Origin: Opitutaceae bacterium
Lineage (GTDB): Bacteria > Verrucomicrobiota > Verrucomicrobiia > Opitutales > Opitutaceae
NCBI GenBank assembly: GCA_005786775.1
Contig: SYDD01000009.1
Location: 1-12,182 of the forward strand
Length of the DNA stretch: 12,182 nt
Reading direction: 5' to 3'
A program made the position numbers and the translations under genes. Below, piece after piece: positions 1 through 8,130 of this stretch (positions within the stretch are counted from its first letter, which is position 1; the number at the start of each line of letters is the position of its first letter). Below the pieces are notes generated by a model, which saw only the letters and a program-made list of their open reading frames with translations, had not been told where the DNA came from and ran no database searches.

Positions 1-1
1 C

Positions 2-2182
2 CGCGCCGCGAGCCCCGAGTTCTTCACCAACATCAACGAGTACCAGAACACGGGCCACAACCGCTCGGACCGCCAGAACTTCTTCACGGGCCTAGAGTAC
101 GACCTCAACGACCGTGTGACCGCCTTTGCGGACTTCTCGTTCTACCACGCGCAGGCGAAGATCCGCCGGCAGCCGGTGCAGCTCAACGCGCCCGGTTCCG
201 ACCAGTTCGCGCCGATGAGCGTCGACAATCCCTTCAACCCTTACGGCGGCCGCTTCTATCATCCGGCCGGGGCGCCCAACGCCGACGGCACCGCGCGGCT
301 GACCGGCAATCCCCAGCAGATCGTGATGGTCTCCGTGCTGCTGAAGGACGTCGGCCCCGAGCTGATCGAGGTCAACTCCGGCGTCTACCGCGGCGTGGCG
401 GGCCTGCGGGGCCGCTTCCTCGATGGCTGGACCTGGGAGGTCGCCACCCTGCACACGCGCGCCTACACCGCGGATGTCTCCAGCAACGCCGCGCGGGAGT
501 CCCTGTTCCAGCGCGCGCTGCTGCGCACGGATGCCACGGCGTTCAACCCCTTCGGGGCCACCTTCCGCGTCGCGAGCAACGCCGTGGTCTATGACCGTCC
601 GTACACCAACCCGCAGGGCGTCCTCGACACCTTCGTCCAGAAGTGGCGGCACGACGGCTTCAGCGCGCTGACCAGCGGGGATGCCCGGGTGAGCGGTCCG
701 CTCTTCCGTTTCTGGGGCAACACCGTCTCCGTCGCGGCCGGCGCCGAGTACCGCCGCGAGCAGTTCCTCGACACCCGCCCGGCCTATGTCGGCAGCAACC
801 CGCCGGGCTCGGGCCTGAACGAGAACGATAACGACTATCTGGTCGCCTCCTACGCCCCTGACTCCACGGGTAACCGCGGCGTCTCCAGCGCCTACGCGGA
901 AGCCGTCATCCCGTTGGTTGCCCCGCGGCACAAGTTGCCGTTTCTCAACTCGCTCGAACTGACCGGTTCCGCCCGCCACGAGCGCTACAGCGACTTCGGC
1001 AACACCACCCGCCCGAAGGTGGGCGTGAATTGGAAGCCGTCGACCGGCGTGATGGTGCGCGCCTCTTACAACGAGGGCTTCGCAGCGCCGAACCTGCCCA
1101 CCCTCTACGCCCCCACCCGCTTCATCGTAGACAGCGCGCCGGGACAGACCGACGTCTACCGCAACCAGACGGTCGGCAACGCCACCTACATCATGCGCCG
1201 TTACTCCACGGGTAACCTCGCACTCAAGCCCGTGGAGTCCGAGGGCAAGAGCGCCGGCCTCGTAGTGGAGGTGCCGGGCGTCAAGGGGCTCACACTCACC
1301 GCCGACTATTGGCAGATCGACCAGACCAACATCATCGGGAGCTACACGGACGCGCAGCTCTTCAATAGCGACGCCTCCAAGCTGAACGCCTACACTCAGG
1401 CGCAGCTGGCGGCTGGCCGCAGCCTCGCGCAGATCGACCTCGGCTCGGGCACCGCGAACTACAAGGGCGACCCTGCGATCATCCGCACGGCGCCCACCGC
1501 CGCCGACGTCGCCGCGTTTGCCGGTTACAACGCTGGCCGCCCGCCCGCGCAGCAGGCCGCCGTCGTGGGCAACATTCTTTCCCGCAGCATCCAGTTCCAA
1601 AACCTCGCGCAGTCGTACGCCAGCGGTGTCGATCTGAGCCTCGCCTACCAAATCCCGTGGGACCGCCTCGGCAAGTTCACGATCGCCGCTGACTGGTCTT
1701 ACCTCGCGCGCAACTATCAGCGCCGCGAAGTCCCGGGTGGCGTGCCCGAGTTCATCGAGCGGATGGAGGTCGACGGGAACACGCGCTGGCGCGGCACCAC
1801 CGGCGTCACCTGGCGCAAGGGCGCGTGGACCGGCGGCCTGAGCGGCTACTACATCGGCCGCTTCGCCGACTCCGCCACCACGACTGCAGCGACCTACACC
1901 TCCTTGGGCGAGCCCCGCTACATCGCAAAGCAGTTCGACAGCGGCCGCTTCCTCTACCGCTACGTGATCGGGGAGGTCATCACCTACAACGCCTTCGCCG
2001 GCTACCGCTTCGGCCGCGAGGCCGCGTCCCTGGTGCGCAACACCAACGTGCGCCTCGGCGTCGTGAACCTCCTCGACCGCGATCCGCCCCTGACCTCCGG
2101 CGCGCTCGGCTACTCCCCGTCCGTCCACGGCACGATGTTCCCCGGCCGGACCTGGACGTTGGAGCTGTCCCGGCGCTTCTGA
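2..2182 (+). CDS. TonB-dependent outer-membrane receptor, 5'-truncated by window edge
   Basis: This is the C-terminal 726 residues of a TonB-dependent receptor, a 22-stranded outer-membrane beta-barrel that imports a ligand using energy from TonB. The reading frame is open from base 2, so the true start, signal peptide, TonB box and plug lie upstream. An ATG-like start near 116 is a GTG inside the frame and is not the real start. Visible features are alternating aromatic/polar beta-strands throughout, the loop motif NPFNPYG early in the barrel, the family signature YNEGFAAPNLPTLY in mid-barrel, NLALKPVESE (equivalent of the LKPE motif), ASGVDLSLAY, and a C-terminal beta-signal NLLDRDPP...FPGRTWTLELSRRF ending in the usual terminal Phe. 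It lies 111 bases upstream of a second receptor on the same strand. The two proteins are not obvious duplicates: motifs and loops differ. Substrate cannot be told from the sequence. Family assignment is strong. Confidence 0.93.
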   Translation, partial: RAASPEFFTNINEYQNTGHNRSDRQNFFTGLEYDLNDRVTAFADFSFYHAQAKIRRQPVQLNAPGSDQFAPMSVDNPFNPYGGRFYHPAGAPNADGTARLTGNPQQIVMVSVLLKDVGPELIEVNSGVYRGVAGLRGRFLDGWTWEVATLHTRAYTADVSSNAARESLFQRALLRTDATAFNPFGATFRVASNAVVYDRPYTNPQGVLDTFVQKWRHDGFSALTSGDARVSGPLFRFWGNTVSVAAGAEYRREQFLDTRPAYVGSNPPGSGLNENDNDYLVASYAPDSTGNRGVSSAYAEAVIPLVAPRHKLPFLNSLELTGSARHERYSDFGNTTRPKVGVNWKPSTGVMVRASYNEGFAAPNLPTLYAPTRFIVDSAPGQTDVYRNQTVGNATYIMRRYSTGNLALKPVESEGKSAGLVVEVPGVKGLTLTADYWQIDQTNIIGSYTDAQLFNSDASKLNAYTQAQLAAGRSLAQIDLGSGTANYKGDPAIIRTAPTAADVAAFAGYNAGRPPAQQAAVVGNILSRSIQFQNLAQSYASGVDLSLAYQIPWDRLGKFTIAADWSYLARNYQRREVPGGVPEFIERMEVDGNTRWRGTTGVTWRKGAWTGGLSGYYIGRFADSATTTAATYTSLGEPRYIAKQFDSGRFLYRYVIGEVITYNAFAGYRFGREAASLVRNTNVRLGVVNLLDRDPPLTSGALGYSPSVHGTMFPGRTWTLELSRRF

Positions 2183-2197
2183 GTTACGGTCCGCAAC

Positions 2198-2224
2198 GGG
2201 GGCGGGTCCGGCGGCTCCGCCCCC
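2198..2224 (+). terminator. GC-rich hairpin between the two receptor genes
   Basis: A perfect 8-bp inverted repeat (GGGGGCGG at 2198-2205, CCGCCCCC at 2217-2224) encloses an 11-base loop. It begins 16 bases after the stop codon of the first receptor. A G-U pair could extend the stem to 9 bp. No T-tract follows, so it is not a classical intrinsic terminator. It may be a U-less terminator, a processing or stabilising stem-loop that separates expression of the two receptors, or a chance product of high GC. The stem is seen directly; its role is inferred. Confidence 0.4.
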
Positions 2225-2293
2225 GGGCTGCGATTGCGGGCTTGGCCGGTGGGCCCGCATCCGCCAATGCTGGAGGCTGAACCCAGCCCCGCC

Positions 2294-5281
2294 ATGCCCC
2301 GCCCTTTCGCTTCCGCCCTGCCGCTGCTGCTTTGCCTGCTGGCCCCGTTCGCCGCGGCCCAGACCGCGGGCACGATCACCGGCCGCATCTTCAACCCCGC
2401 CTCGGGTGAGTATGTGCGCAACGCGCGGATCAGCGTCGAGGGCACCACGCTGCAGGCGGTCTCGGAGGACGCGGGGGTCTACACCCTGCCTGGGGTGCCG
2501 GCGGGAACCATCCGCCTGAACGTGGCCTTCACCGGCTACCGCACGGAGACGGCCGCCGTCACGGTGGCGCCGGGAGCCGTCGTCACCCGCGACTTTGAGC
2601 TGGTCAGTGCCTTGCAGTCCGCGGCCGCCGACGGAACCGTGCGGCTGGAGCGTTTTGTTATCAGCTCCGAGCGCGAGGGGAACGCCAAAGCGATCATGGA
2701 GCAGCGTAACTCGATGAACATCACCAACAGCGTGGCCTCGGACGTCTTCGGGGACGTCGCGGAGGGCAACGTCGGCGAGTTCCTCAAGCATATGCCCGGC
2801 GTCGAGCTCGACCTCGTGCAGGGCGAGATCCGCACCATCCGCCTCCGCGGCCTCGACTCGGAGTACACCCAGGTGACTCTCGACGGCGTCTCGCTGGCGA
2901 GCGCGGACGCCAACCAGGGCGCGTCCGGCAACGCGCGCGCGTTCAGCTTCGAGCAGGTCTCCCTCGCCAGCATGGAATCGATCGAGGTCTCCAAGACCAT
3001 CAGCGCCGACGTGGACGCGAACGCCCCGGCCGGCACGATCAACCTCAAGACCAAGCGCGCCTTCGACCGTGCCGGGCGCCGGGTCTCGGTGCAGGCGAAC
3101 GTCACCGCGTTCTCGGCGCGCTTTAACCTCGACGAGTCCCCGGGACCCGACGACCGCCTGTCGCGGAAGATCCACCCCGGGGGGATCATCGACTACTCGG
3201 ATGTGTTCCTGAACAAGCGCCTCGGCGTGAACCTGAACATCAGCGAGTCGATGGCCTATTCCGCCAACGCGCGCACGACCATCACCTACAACTACACCCC
3301 GACCGCGGCGGACCCGCGGCCGGTGGTGCCGACGTCCCTCGCCTTCCTGCACGCGCCGCGCACCAACCGGCGCTCCACGGTGAACCTGACCTCGGACTTC
3401 CGCGCCACCCCCGAGTTGGTCCTGTCGCTCGGCCTGCTCTACAACTACGCGGATCTCAACAACCCGCAGCGCGCGCTCACCTTCGGCACCGGCGCGCGCA
3501 ACACGGTGCTCGGCGCGAATCCCCTGCTCGACTTCGTGACCAGCGCGCCGAACGCGACCGTGACGGCCAATCCCGCTGCGATCGTGAAGCAGGGCCAGAC
3601 CATCACGGCGGTGCCCCGCTTCGAATTCCGCCGCGGCGCCTTCACCCTCGAGGGCAAGTTCTCGGGCTCCAACTCTATCAGCTGGTACGACCCCCGCGGA
3701 CGCCGGGGCTCGATCCGCGATGCCGGCGGTCCCGTCGCCACGGGCGTCACGTTCTCCGCCCGCCGCACCGACAACAAGTCGGCGGACTGGAAGCTCATCC
3801 AGGTGGGCGGGCCCGACTGGGACCGCGGGGGGAGCTTCTCCAACCCGACGATCACGATCGATGACGGGCGCTACGCGCTCACCGACGTCTACGGCGGGGA
3901 GCTGATCGCCTCGTTGCGCACCACGCGGGTGCTGCCCGTGAGCTGGAAGGCGGGGCTCAAGCGCCGGCTGGAGATCCGGGACTTCCGCCTCGATACCGAG
4001 TCCCTCCGCTACAACCTGAACGGCGCCCCGGCGCTCGGCGCGTGGGCGGACTTCAAGTCACCCTTCGACTTCGATATGGGCGCGACGAACACCGACTCCT
4101 CGGTGCGCTCGCTCAACTGGGGCACCGTGTGGATGCCCGACCTGGTCCGGATGGGGGCCTTCTACCGGGACAACCCGGCGCGGTTCAGCCAGACGATCAC
4201 CGCGGCCAACTTCTACAACGCCTTCATCGGCAACCGGCGGAATTACGAGGAGACGATCGACGCCGCGTTCCTGATGGGCACGGCCACCGTGGGCCGCTTC
4301 ATCCTGCGCGCGGGCCTCCGCCGTGAGGAGACGCGCACGGACTCGCTGGAGTTCAGCCCCCGTTCGGTGCGGGAGCTGGCGGCGGCGGGCTTCGCCGAGA
4401 CGAACGGCCGCGCGACCATCATTGACGGGCTCAAGTACCAGTTCTTCAGCCAGCCTAAGGTGCACCGGACCGGCGCGTACGACAACCTGTTCCCCAGCGC
4501 GTCGCTCAAGTTCAAGGCCGGGCCCAACCTCGACGCGCAGCTCGGCTTCAGCTCCACCATCCGCCGGCCGACCTTCCGCGATGTCGCCGGCGTCTGGGTC
4601 ATCAACGACGACAACCTCACCGTCAGCGCCCCAAACACCGGACTGAAGCCGGAGACCTCGCGCAACCTGGCCGCGCGGCTGGCCTACTACTTCGAGCCCG
4701 TCGGGATCTTGGCCGCGAACGTCTACCAGAACAACGTGAAGGGCCTCTTCATCACCAGCCGGCTGACCGCGGCGGAGTTCGGTTACCAGGGGGATCTCGA
4801 CCTCTCGAACTACGAGTTCATCACCACGACCCCGAGCGCCAATGATGTCACCGTCCGCGGGATGGAGCTGGAGTACTCGCAGAGCCTCTCGTTTCTGCCC
4901 GGCGTGTGGCGCGGGCTCAACGTCCGGGCCAGCTACACCCGCAGCTACGCGAGCCTGCGCCGCGCGAACCTCATCCCCCACTCCGTCAACGGCGGCCTCA
5001 GCTACGCCCACCGCGGCTTCAATCTCTATGCCTCGGCGACGTGGCGGGATGACTATCCCACGACCGTCACCGGCAATCCGCGCTTCTACCGTCACCGCGC
5101 GAATGTCGACCTCGGTGGCGGTTACCGGCTGACGGCGCGCTACAGCCTATTCTTCTCGGCCCGCAACCTCTTCAACGAGCCTTACCGGATTATGGAGCAG
5201 GTCGGCGCCAACGCGCCCGTGGTGCAGTTCTACGAGGTGAACGGCACCAATTGGACCTTTGGCGTCAAGGGCACCTACTGA
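2294..5281 (+). CDS. TonB-dependent receptor with carboxypeptidase-regulatory-like N-terminal domain
   Basis: This complete 995-residue outer-membrane receptor matches the style of the large TonB-dependent receptors of Xanthomonas/Caulobacter type (TIGR01782-like). The ATG at 2294 is chosen because it directly precedes a good signal peptide (residues 1-22, hydrophobic core LPLLLCLLAPFAAA, cleavage before Gln23). The frame is open further upstream, but that stretch is not signal-like. A GGAGG at 2272-2276 lies 17 bases upstream, farther than usual. Residues about 26-103 form a CarboxypepD_reg-like beta-sandwich (TGRIFNP...GVYTLPGVPAGTIRL...FTGYR). A TonB-box-like stretch around 118-127 (LERFVISSER) follows, then the plug to about 270 (NVGEFLKHMPGVELD, IRLRGLDSEYTQVTLDG, VSKTISADVDANAPAGTINL) and the barrel (FSSTIRRPTFRD, NTGLKPETS, FFSARNLFNEPY). 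The protein ends FGVKGTY, with Tyr instead of the common terminal Phe. The ligand is unknown. No SusD-like lipoprotein, anti-sigma factor or degradative enzyme lies beside it. Confidence 0.95.
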   Translation: MPRPFASALPLLLCLLAPFAAAQTAGTITGRIFNPASGEYVRNARISVEGTTLQAVSEDAGVYTLPGVPAGTIRLNVAFTGYRTETAAVTVAPGAVVTRDFELVSALQSAAADGTVRLERFVISSEREGNAKAIMEQRNSMNITNSVASDVFGDVAEGNVGEFLKHMPGVELDLVQGEIRTIRLRGLDSEYTQVTLDGVSLASADANQGASGNARAFSFEQVSLASMESIEVSKTISADVDANAPAGTINLKTKRAFDRAGRRVSVQANVTAFSARFNLDESPGPDDRLSRKIHPGGIIDYSDVFLNKRLGVNLNISESMAYSANARTTITYNYTPTAADPRPVVPTSLAFLHAPRTNRRSTVNLTSDFRATPELVLSLGLLYNYADLNNPQRALTFGTGARNTVLGANPLLDFVTSAPNATVTANPAAIVKQGQTITAVPRFEFRRGAFTLEGKFSGSNSISWYDPRGRRGSIRDAGGPVATGVTFSARRTDNKSADWKLIQVGGPDWDRGGSFSNPTITIDDGRYALTDVYGGELIASLRTTRVLPVSWKAGLKRRLEIRDFRLDTESLRYNLNGAPALGAWADFKSPFDFDMGATNTDSSVRSLNWGTVWMPDLVRMGAFYRDNPARFSQTITAANFYNAFIGNRRNYEETIDAAFLMGTATVGRFILRAGLRREETRTDSLEFSPRSVRELAAAGFAETNGRATIIDGLKYQFFSQPKVHRTGAYDNLFPSASLKFKAGPNLDAQLGFSSTIRRPTFRDVAGVWVINDDNLTVSAPNTGLKPETSRNLAARLAYYFEPVGILAANVYQNNVKGLFITSRLTAAEFGYQGDLDLSNYEFITTTPSANDVTVRGMELEYSQSLSFLPGVWRGLNVRASYTRSYASLRRANLIPHSVNGGLSYAHRGFNLYASATWRDDYPTTVTGNPRFYRHRANVDLGGGYRLTARYSLFFSARNLFNEPYRIMEQVGANAPVVQFYEVNGTNWTFGVKGTY

Positions 5282-5333
5282 CCGGCGCCGACGTCCGAAC
5301 CGCTTCAGCCGAGGATCAGGCTGCGGCCGGTCA
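5279..5333. terminator. Inverted repeat across convergent stop codons
   Basis: TGACCGGC at 5279-5286, which includes the receptor stop codon, is exactly complementary to GCCGGTCA at 5326-5333 inside the 3' end of gpmI. A smaller 5-bp stem (CAGCC 5306-5310, GGCTG 5319-5323) nests inside and includes part of the gpmI stop. The two genes converge with only 23 bases between their stops, so a structure overlapping the coding ends could act as a bidirectional terminator. There is no T-tract on either strand, and the long outer loop weakens the case. Confidence 0.25.
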
Positions 5334-6897
5334 TCTCCGGCGGCTGGGGCAGGCCCAACAGCGCAAGCACCGTGGCGGCGATGTCGGCCAGCCGTCCGCC
5401 CTCAAGGAGACGCGTCTTGCCGGCCGCGAACTCCTCCCCGACCACGAATGCCTCGACCAGGTTCAGCGTGTGCGCGGTGTGCGGCCCGTTCACGGTCGGG
5501 TCCCACATCTGCTCCGCGTTGCCGTGGTCGGCGACGACCAGCGCCTTGCCCCCGCGCGTCGCGAGCGCCGCCAGGAGTTCCCCGACGCCGGCGTCCGTCG
5601 CCTCGACGGCGCGGATCGTGGCCGGCAGGGAACCCGTGTGGCCGACCATATCCGGATTGGCGTAATTGACCACGATCAGCCCGTGGCGGCCGCCAAGGAT
5701 CGCCTCGCGCGCAAGGCGGGTGACCTCCGCCGCGGCCATCTCCGGCTGCAGGTCGTAGGTGGCCACCTTGGGGCTGGCAGGGCAGGCGCGCTCCTCGCCG
5801 GGGAAGGGATCCGCCCGGTAATTGTTGAAGAAGAAGGTGACGTGCGGGTTCTTCTCCGTCTCGGCGCAGCGGAACTGGGCGATGCCGGCGCGGCTCACGA
5901 CCTCGCCGAGGATGTTCCGCAACGCGGGCGGCTTGCCCGAGATGACGTGCACGGGGAGGCCCTTCTCGTATTCGGTCATCGTCGCGAAGTGCAGGTCGAG
6001 CTGCGGGCCGCGGTCGAAGGCCGCGAAATCCGGCTGGACGAAGGCGCGCGTGATCTCGCGCGGGCGATCGCCCCGGTAATTGTAAAACACCACGGCGTCG
6101 CCGTCCCGGATGAAACCGCGCGGGGCCCCGTCCGCCCCGAGGATTGCCGTCGCGGGGACGAACTCGTCGCCCTTCTGGGTCTCGGTAAGCGGGGCTTCAT
6201 AGTAGGCCTGCACCGCCGCCTCCGCGCTGGGGGCGGTGGCGCGCACCACCCGGCCGGTCAGCACCTCATAGGCCTGCCGCACGCGCTCCCAGCGGTGGTC
6301 GCGATCCATCGCCCAGAAGCGGCCGCACACGGTCGCAATCGCACCGATACCCAGCTCCCGACAACGGGCCTCCACCTGACGGATGTAGCCGAGGCCGCTC
6401 ATCGGCGGCGTGTCTCGCCCGTCGGTGAAGGCGTGGATTAGCACCTGGTCCGGTCGGAGCCCGTCCGCCTTGGCCTGGCGTAAGATTCCATAGAGATGCT
6501 CCAGCATCCCATGCACCCCGGCGTCACTGACTATCCCCATCAGGTGGAGCCGCGCAGTGACGCTGCCCCGGACTCGCGCGATCGCCGCGCGCCACGCCGG
6601 ATTCCCCGCCAGCAGGCCCTCCTCGAAGAGCTTGTTGAGCCGAACCAATTCCTGGTCGACGATCCGGCCCGCGCCGATGTTTTCGTGGCCGACCTCGCTG
6701 TTGCCCATCACGCCATCGGGCAGGCCGACGTCCCGCCCCGAGGCGCGCAGCAGCGCGTGGGGGTAGCGCGACCGCAGCAGGTCATCGCAGGGTTTACGCG
6801 CGAGGGCCACGGCGTTAGAAGCATTCTGGGCGGGGTCGGGATTGCGGCCCCAGCCATCGCGGATGACCAGCAGCACGGGAGGACGAGAGGAGGACAT
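5305..6897 (-). CDS. gpmI: 2,3-bisphosphoglycerate-independent phosphoglycerate mutase
   Basis: This cytoplasmic, metal-dependent (Mn2+ in characterised members) glycolytic enzyme interconverts 3- and 2-phosphoglycerate. The start ATG at 6897 gives 530 residues, within the normal range for the family (about 510-550). The frame stays open upstream to 7005, but that arginine-rich stretch does not match the family and overlaps the hemH start region. Alkaline-phosphatase-superfamily metal and catalytic residues are present: Asp14 in RDGWG, nucleophile Ser67 in GVMGNSEVGHENIGAGR, HAFTDGRDTPP, Asp416/His420 in NYANPDMVGH, Asp457/His458 in VVADHGNAEQ, and His473 in PHTAHT. The phosphoglycerate-transferase insert carries GRFWAMDRDHRW, FYNYRGDRPREITRAF and AETEKNPHVTFFFN. 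It is convergent with the upstream receptor and divergent from hemH, and appears monocistronic. No Shine-Dalgarno site precedes the start. All key residues are intact, so it should be functional. Confidence 0.98.
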   Translation of the reverse strand: MSSSRPPVLLVIRDGWGRNPDPAQNASNAVALARKPCDDLLRSRYPHALLRASGRDVGLPDGVMGNSEVGHENIGAGRIVDQELVRLNKLFEEGLLAGNPAWRAAIARVRGSVTARLHLMGIVSDAGVHGMLEHLYGILRQAKADGLRPDQVLIHAFTDGRDTPPMSGLGYIRQVEARCRELGIGAIATVCGRFWAMDRDHRWERVRQAYEVLTGRVVRATAPSAEAAVQAYYEAPLTETQKGDEFVPATAILGADGAPRGFIRDGDAVVFYNYRGDRPREITRAFVQPDFAAFDRGPQLDLHFATMTEYEKGLPVHVISGKPPALRNILGEVVSRAGIAQFRCAETEKNPHVTFFFNNYRADPFPGEERACPASPKVATYDLQPEMAAAEVTRLAREAILGGRHGLIVVNYANPDMVGHTGSLPATIRAVEATDAGVGELLAALATRGGKALVVADHGNAEQMWDPTVNGPHTAHTLNLVEAFVVGEEFAAGKTRLLEGGRLADIAATVLALLGLPQPPEMTGRSLILG

Positions 6898-7004
6898 AGG
6901 GAAGGCAGCGGGGACCGTGGCGCGCGGGCGACCGCGGTCAAAGGCAATTCTCCATCGCCGCCTTGCGCCCCGGCGACCTCCGCGTTTCCCTCGAATCAAT
7001 CGCA
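6898..7004. promoter_or_regulatory. Divergent gpmI/hemH intergenic region
   Basis: These 107 bases separate two divergently transcribed genes and so probably hold the promoters of both. I cannot find a convincing pair of -35/-10 boxes. A TTGACC on the minus strand (6941-6936) has no acceptable -10 at the right spacing. No purine-rich ribosome binding site is present before either ATG. Confidence 0.4.
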
Positions 7005-8039
7005 ATGTCCAAACGCGCCGTCCTGCTGGTCAACCTTGGTTCTCCCGACTCCACTTCCGTCCCGGACGTGCGCCGCTATCTGCGCGAGTTTCTGGGCGAC
7101 GAAAGGGTGCTCGATGTGCCGGCCCCGCTGCGCTGGCTACTCCTAGAGGGTATTATCTTGCGGACGCGTCCGAAGAAGTCCGCGCACGCCTACGAGGAAA
7201 TCTGGACCCCCGAAGGCTCGCCGCTGATTCTGACCTCGCAGAAGGTCCAGCAAAAGCTCGCGACCGACCTTGGGCCGGACACGCCAGTGTACCTCGCGAT
7301 GCGCTATGGACGGCCCGCCATCGGTGACGTCATCGCCCAGATGGCGGCGGACGGGGTGACCGAGGTGCTGCTGTTCCCGCAGTACCCCCATTACGCAATG
7401 TCGTCTTGGGAGACGGTCGTGGTGAAGGTGTATGCGGAGGCCGCGCAACGCGCCAAGGGAATGCGGGTCACGTCCGTGCAGCCGTTCTACGAGGACGCCG
7501 ACTACATCGATGCGCTGTACACCGTGTCCGCACCGTACCTTGCGCAGCCCCATGATTTTGTGCTGTTCAGTTACCACGGCATCCCGGTGCGACACCTGCG
7601 CAAGGGTGACTCATCCAAGGCGCACTGCACGGTCGTGCCCGACTGCTGCGCGACCTGCTCGCCACTGCACGCCACCTGTTACAAGGCGCAATGCCTAGCC
7701 ACCACGCGCGCGCTGGCCGCCCGGGCGCAACTCGCGCCGGACCGCCACAGCGTCTCTTTTCAATCACGACTCGCGGGCGAGCCGTGGCTCTCCCCGTTTA
7801 CCGACTACGAGCTGGTGCGGCTCGCTAAAGAGGGCCGCAAGCGGCTCCTAATTCTCTGCCCCGCCTTCGTCGCAGACTGCCTCGAGACGATCGAGGAGAT
7901 TAGTGGCGAGGGAAAGGAGACGTTTCTTGAGGCAGGCGGCGAATCTTTCACCCAGATTCCCTGCCTGAACGATCACTCCGCTTACATCGGCTTTCTCGCC
8001 GGCCGAGTACGCCGCTGGCTGGAGCACGGCGCGGTCTAG
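7005..8039 (+). CDS. hemH: Ferrochelatase with cysteine-rich internal insert
   Basis: Ferrochelatase inserts Fe2+ into a porphyrin (protoporphyrin IX, or coproporphyrin III in the alternative pathway) to complete haem synthesis, at the cytoplasmic membrane face. The ATG at 7005 gives 344 residues, typical for the family, and begins MSKRAVLLVNLGSPDS, the conserved N-terminal motif. The active-site His191 lies in LFSYHGIPVRHLRKGD and the conserved catalytic Glu294 in CPAFVADCLETIEEI. Other family motifs are YLREFLGDERVLD and LFPQYPHYAMSS. Between the active-site His and the following helix, where many ferrochelatases have a short GDPY-x-C stretch, there is an insert with six cysteines in 23 residues: Cys208, 214, 215, 218, 225 and 230. 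Clusters of this kind suggest a bound [2Fe-2S] centre, as known in some bacterial and mitochondrial ferrochelatases. The cluster is inference. There are no other haem genes in the window. No Shine-Dalgarno site precedes the ATG. Confidence 0.97.
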   Translation: MSKRAVLLVNLGSPDSTSVPDVRRYLREFLGDERVLDVPAPLRWLLLEGIILRTRPKKSAHAYEEIWTPEGSPLILTSQKVQQKLATDLGPDTPVYLAMRYGRPAIGDVIAQMAADGVTEVLLFPQYPHYAMSSWETVVVKVYAEAAQRAKGMRVTSVQPFYEDADYIDALYTVSAPYLAQPHDFVLFSYHGIPVRHLRKGDSSKAHCTVVPDCCATCSPLHATCYKAQCLATTRALAARAQLAPDRHSVSFQSRLAGEPWLSPFTDYELVRLAKEGRKRLLILCPAFVADCLETIEEISGEGKETFLEAGGESFTQIPCLNDHSAYIGFLAGRVRRWLEHGAV

Positions 8040-8130
8040 TCCTTCCGGTGGCTCTCGCCGCCGCGCTACTGCTGTCGGCTTCTACTGTTTCTACCCAAGA
8101 GACTCTCCTTCGGGCGCGGCAACAAGGGGC

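Noticed and set aside
92..3352. Open reading frame of more than 1,000 codons on the minus strand opposite both receptor genes
   Set aside because: Its translation is an Arg/Gly/Val/Asp-rich, low-complexity shadow with no recognisable domain, as expected opposite high-GC coding sequence. The plus strand carries clear receptor motifs across the same bases.
4058..5095. Minus-strand open frame of about 345 codons opposite the second receptor
   Set aside because: It is a shadow frame, rich in Arg, Glu, Gly and Val and without motifs, while the receptor barrel reads through it on the other strand.
5251..6441. Plus-strand open frame of about 400 codons opposite gpmI
   Set aside because: It is antisense to a gene with every catalytic motif of phosphoglycerate mutase. 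The product is compositionally biased and unrecognisable.
6898..7005. Extended N-terminus of gpmI starting at 7005
   Set aside because: The added 36 residues are basic and unlike the family, whose conserved N-terminus fits the ATG at 6897.
8040..8130. Possible terminator between hemH and ruvC
   Set aside because: Only a 7-bp repeat (8060-8066 with 8114-8120) separated by 47 bases was found, with no T-tract. This is too weak to call. No small gene is visible there.
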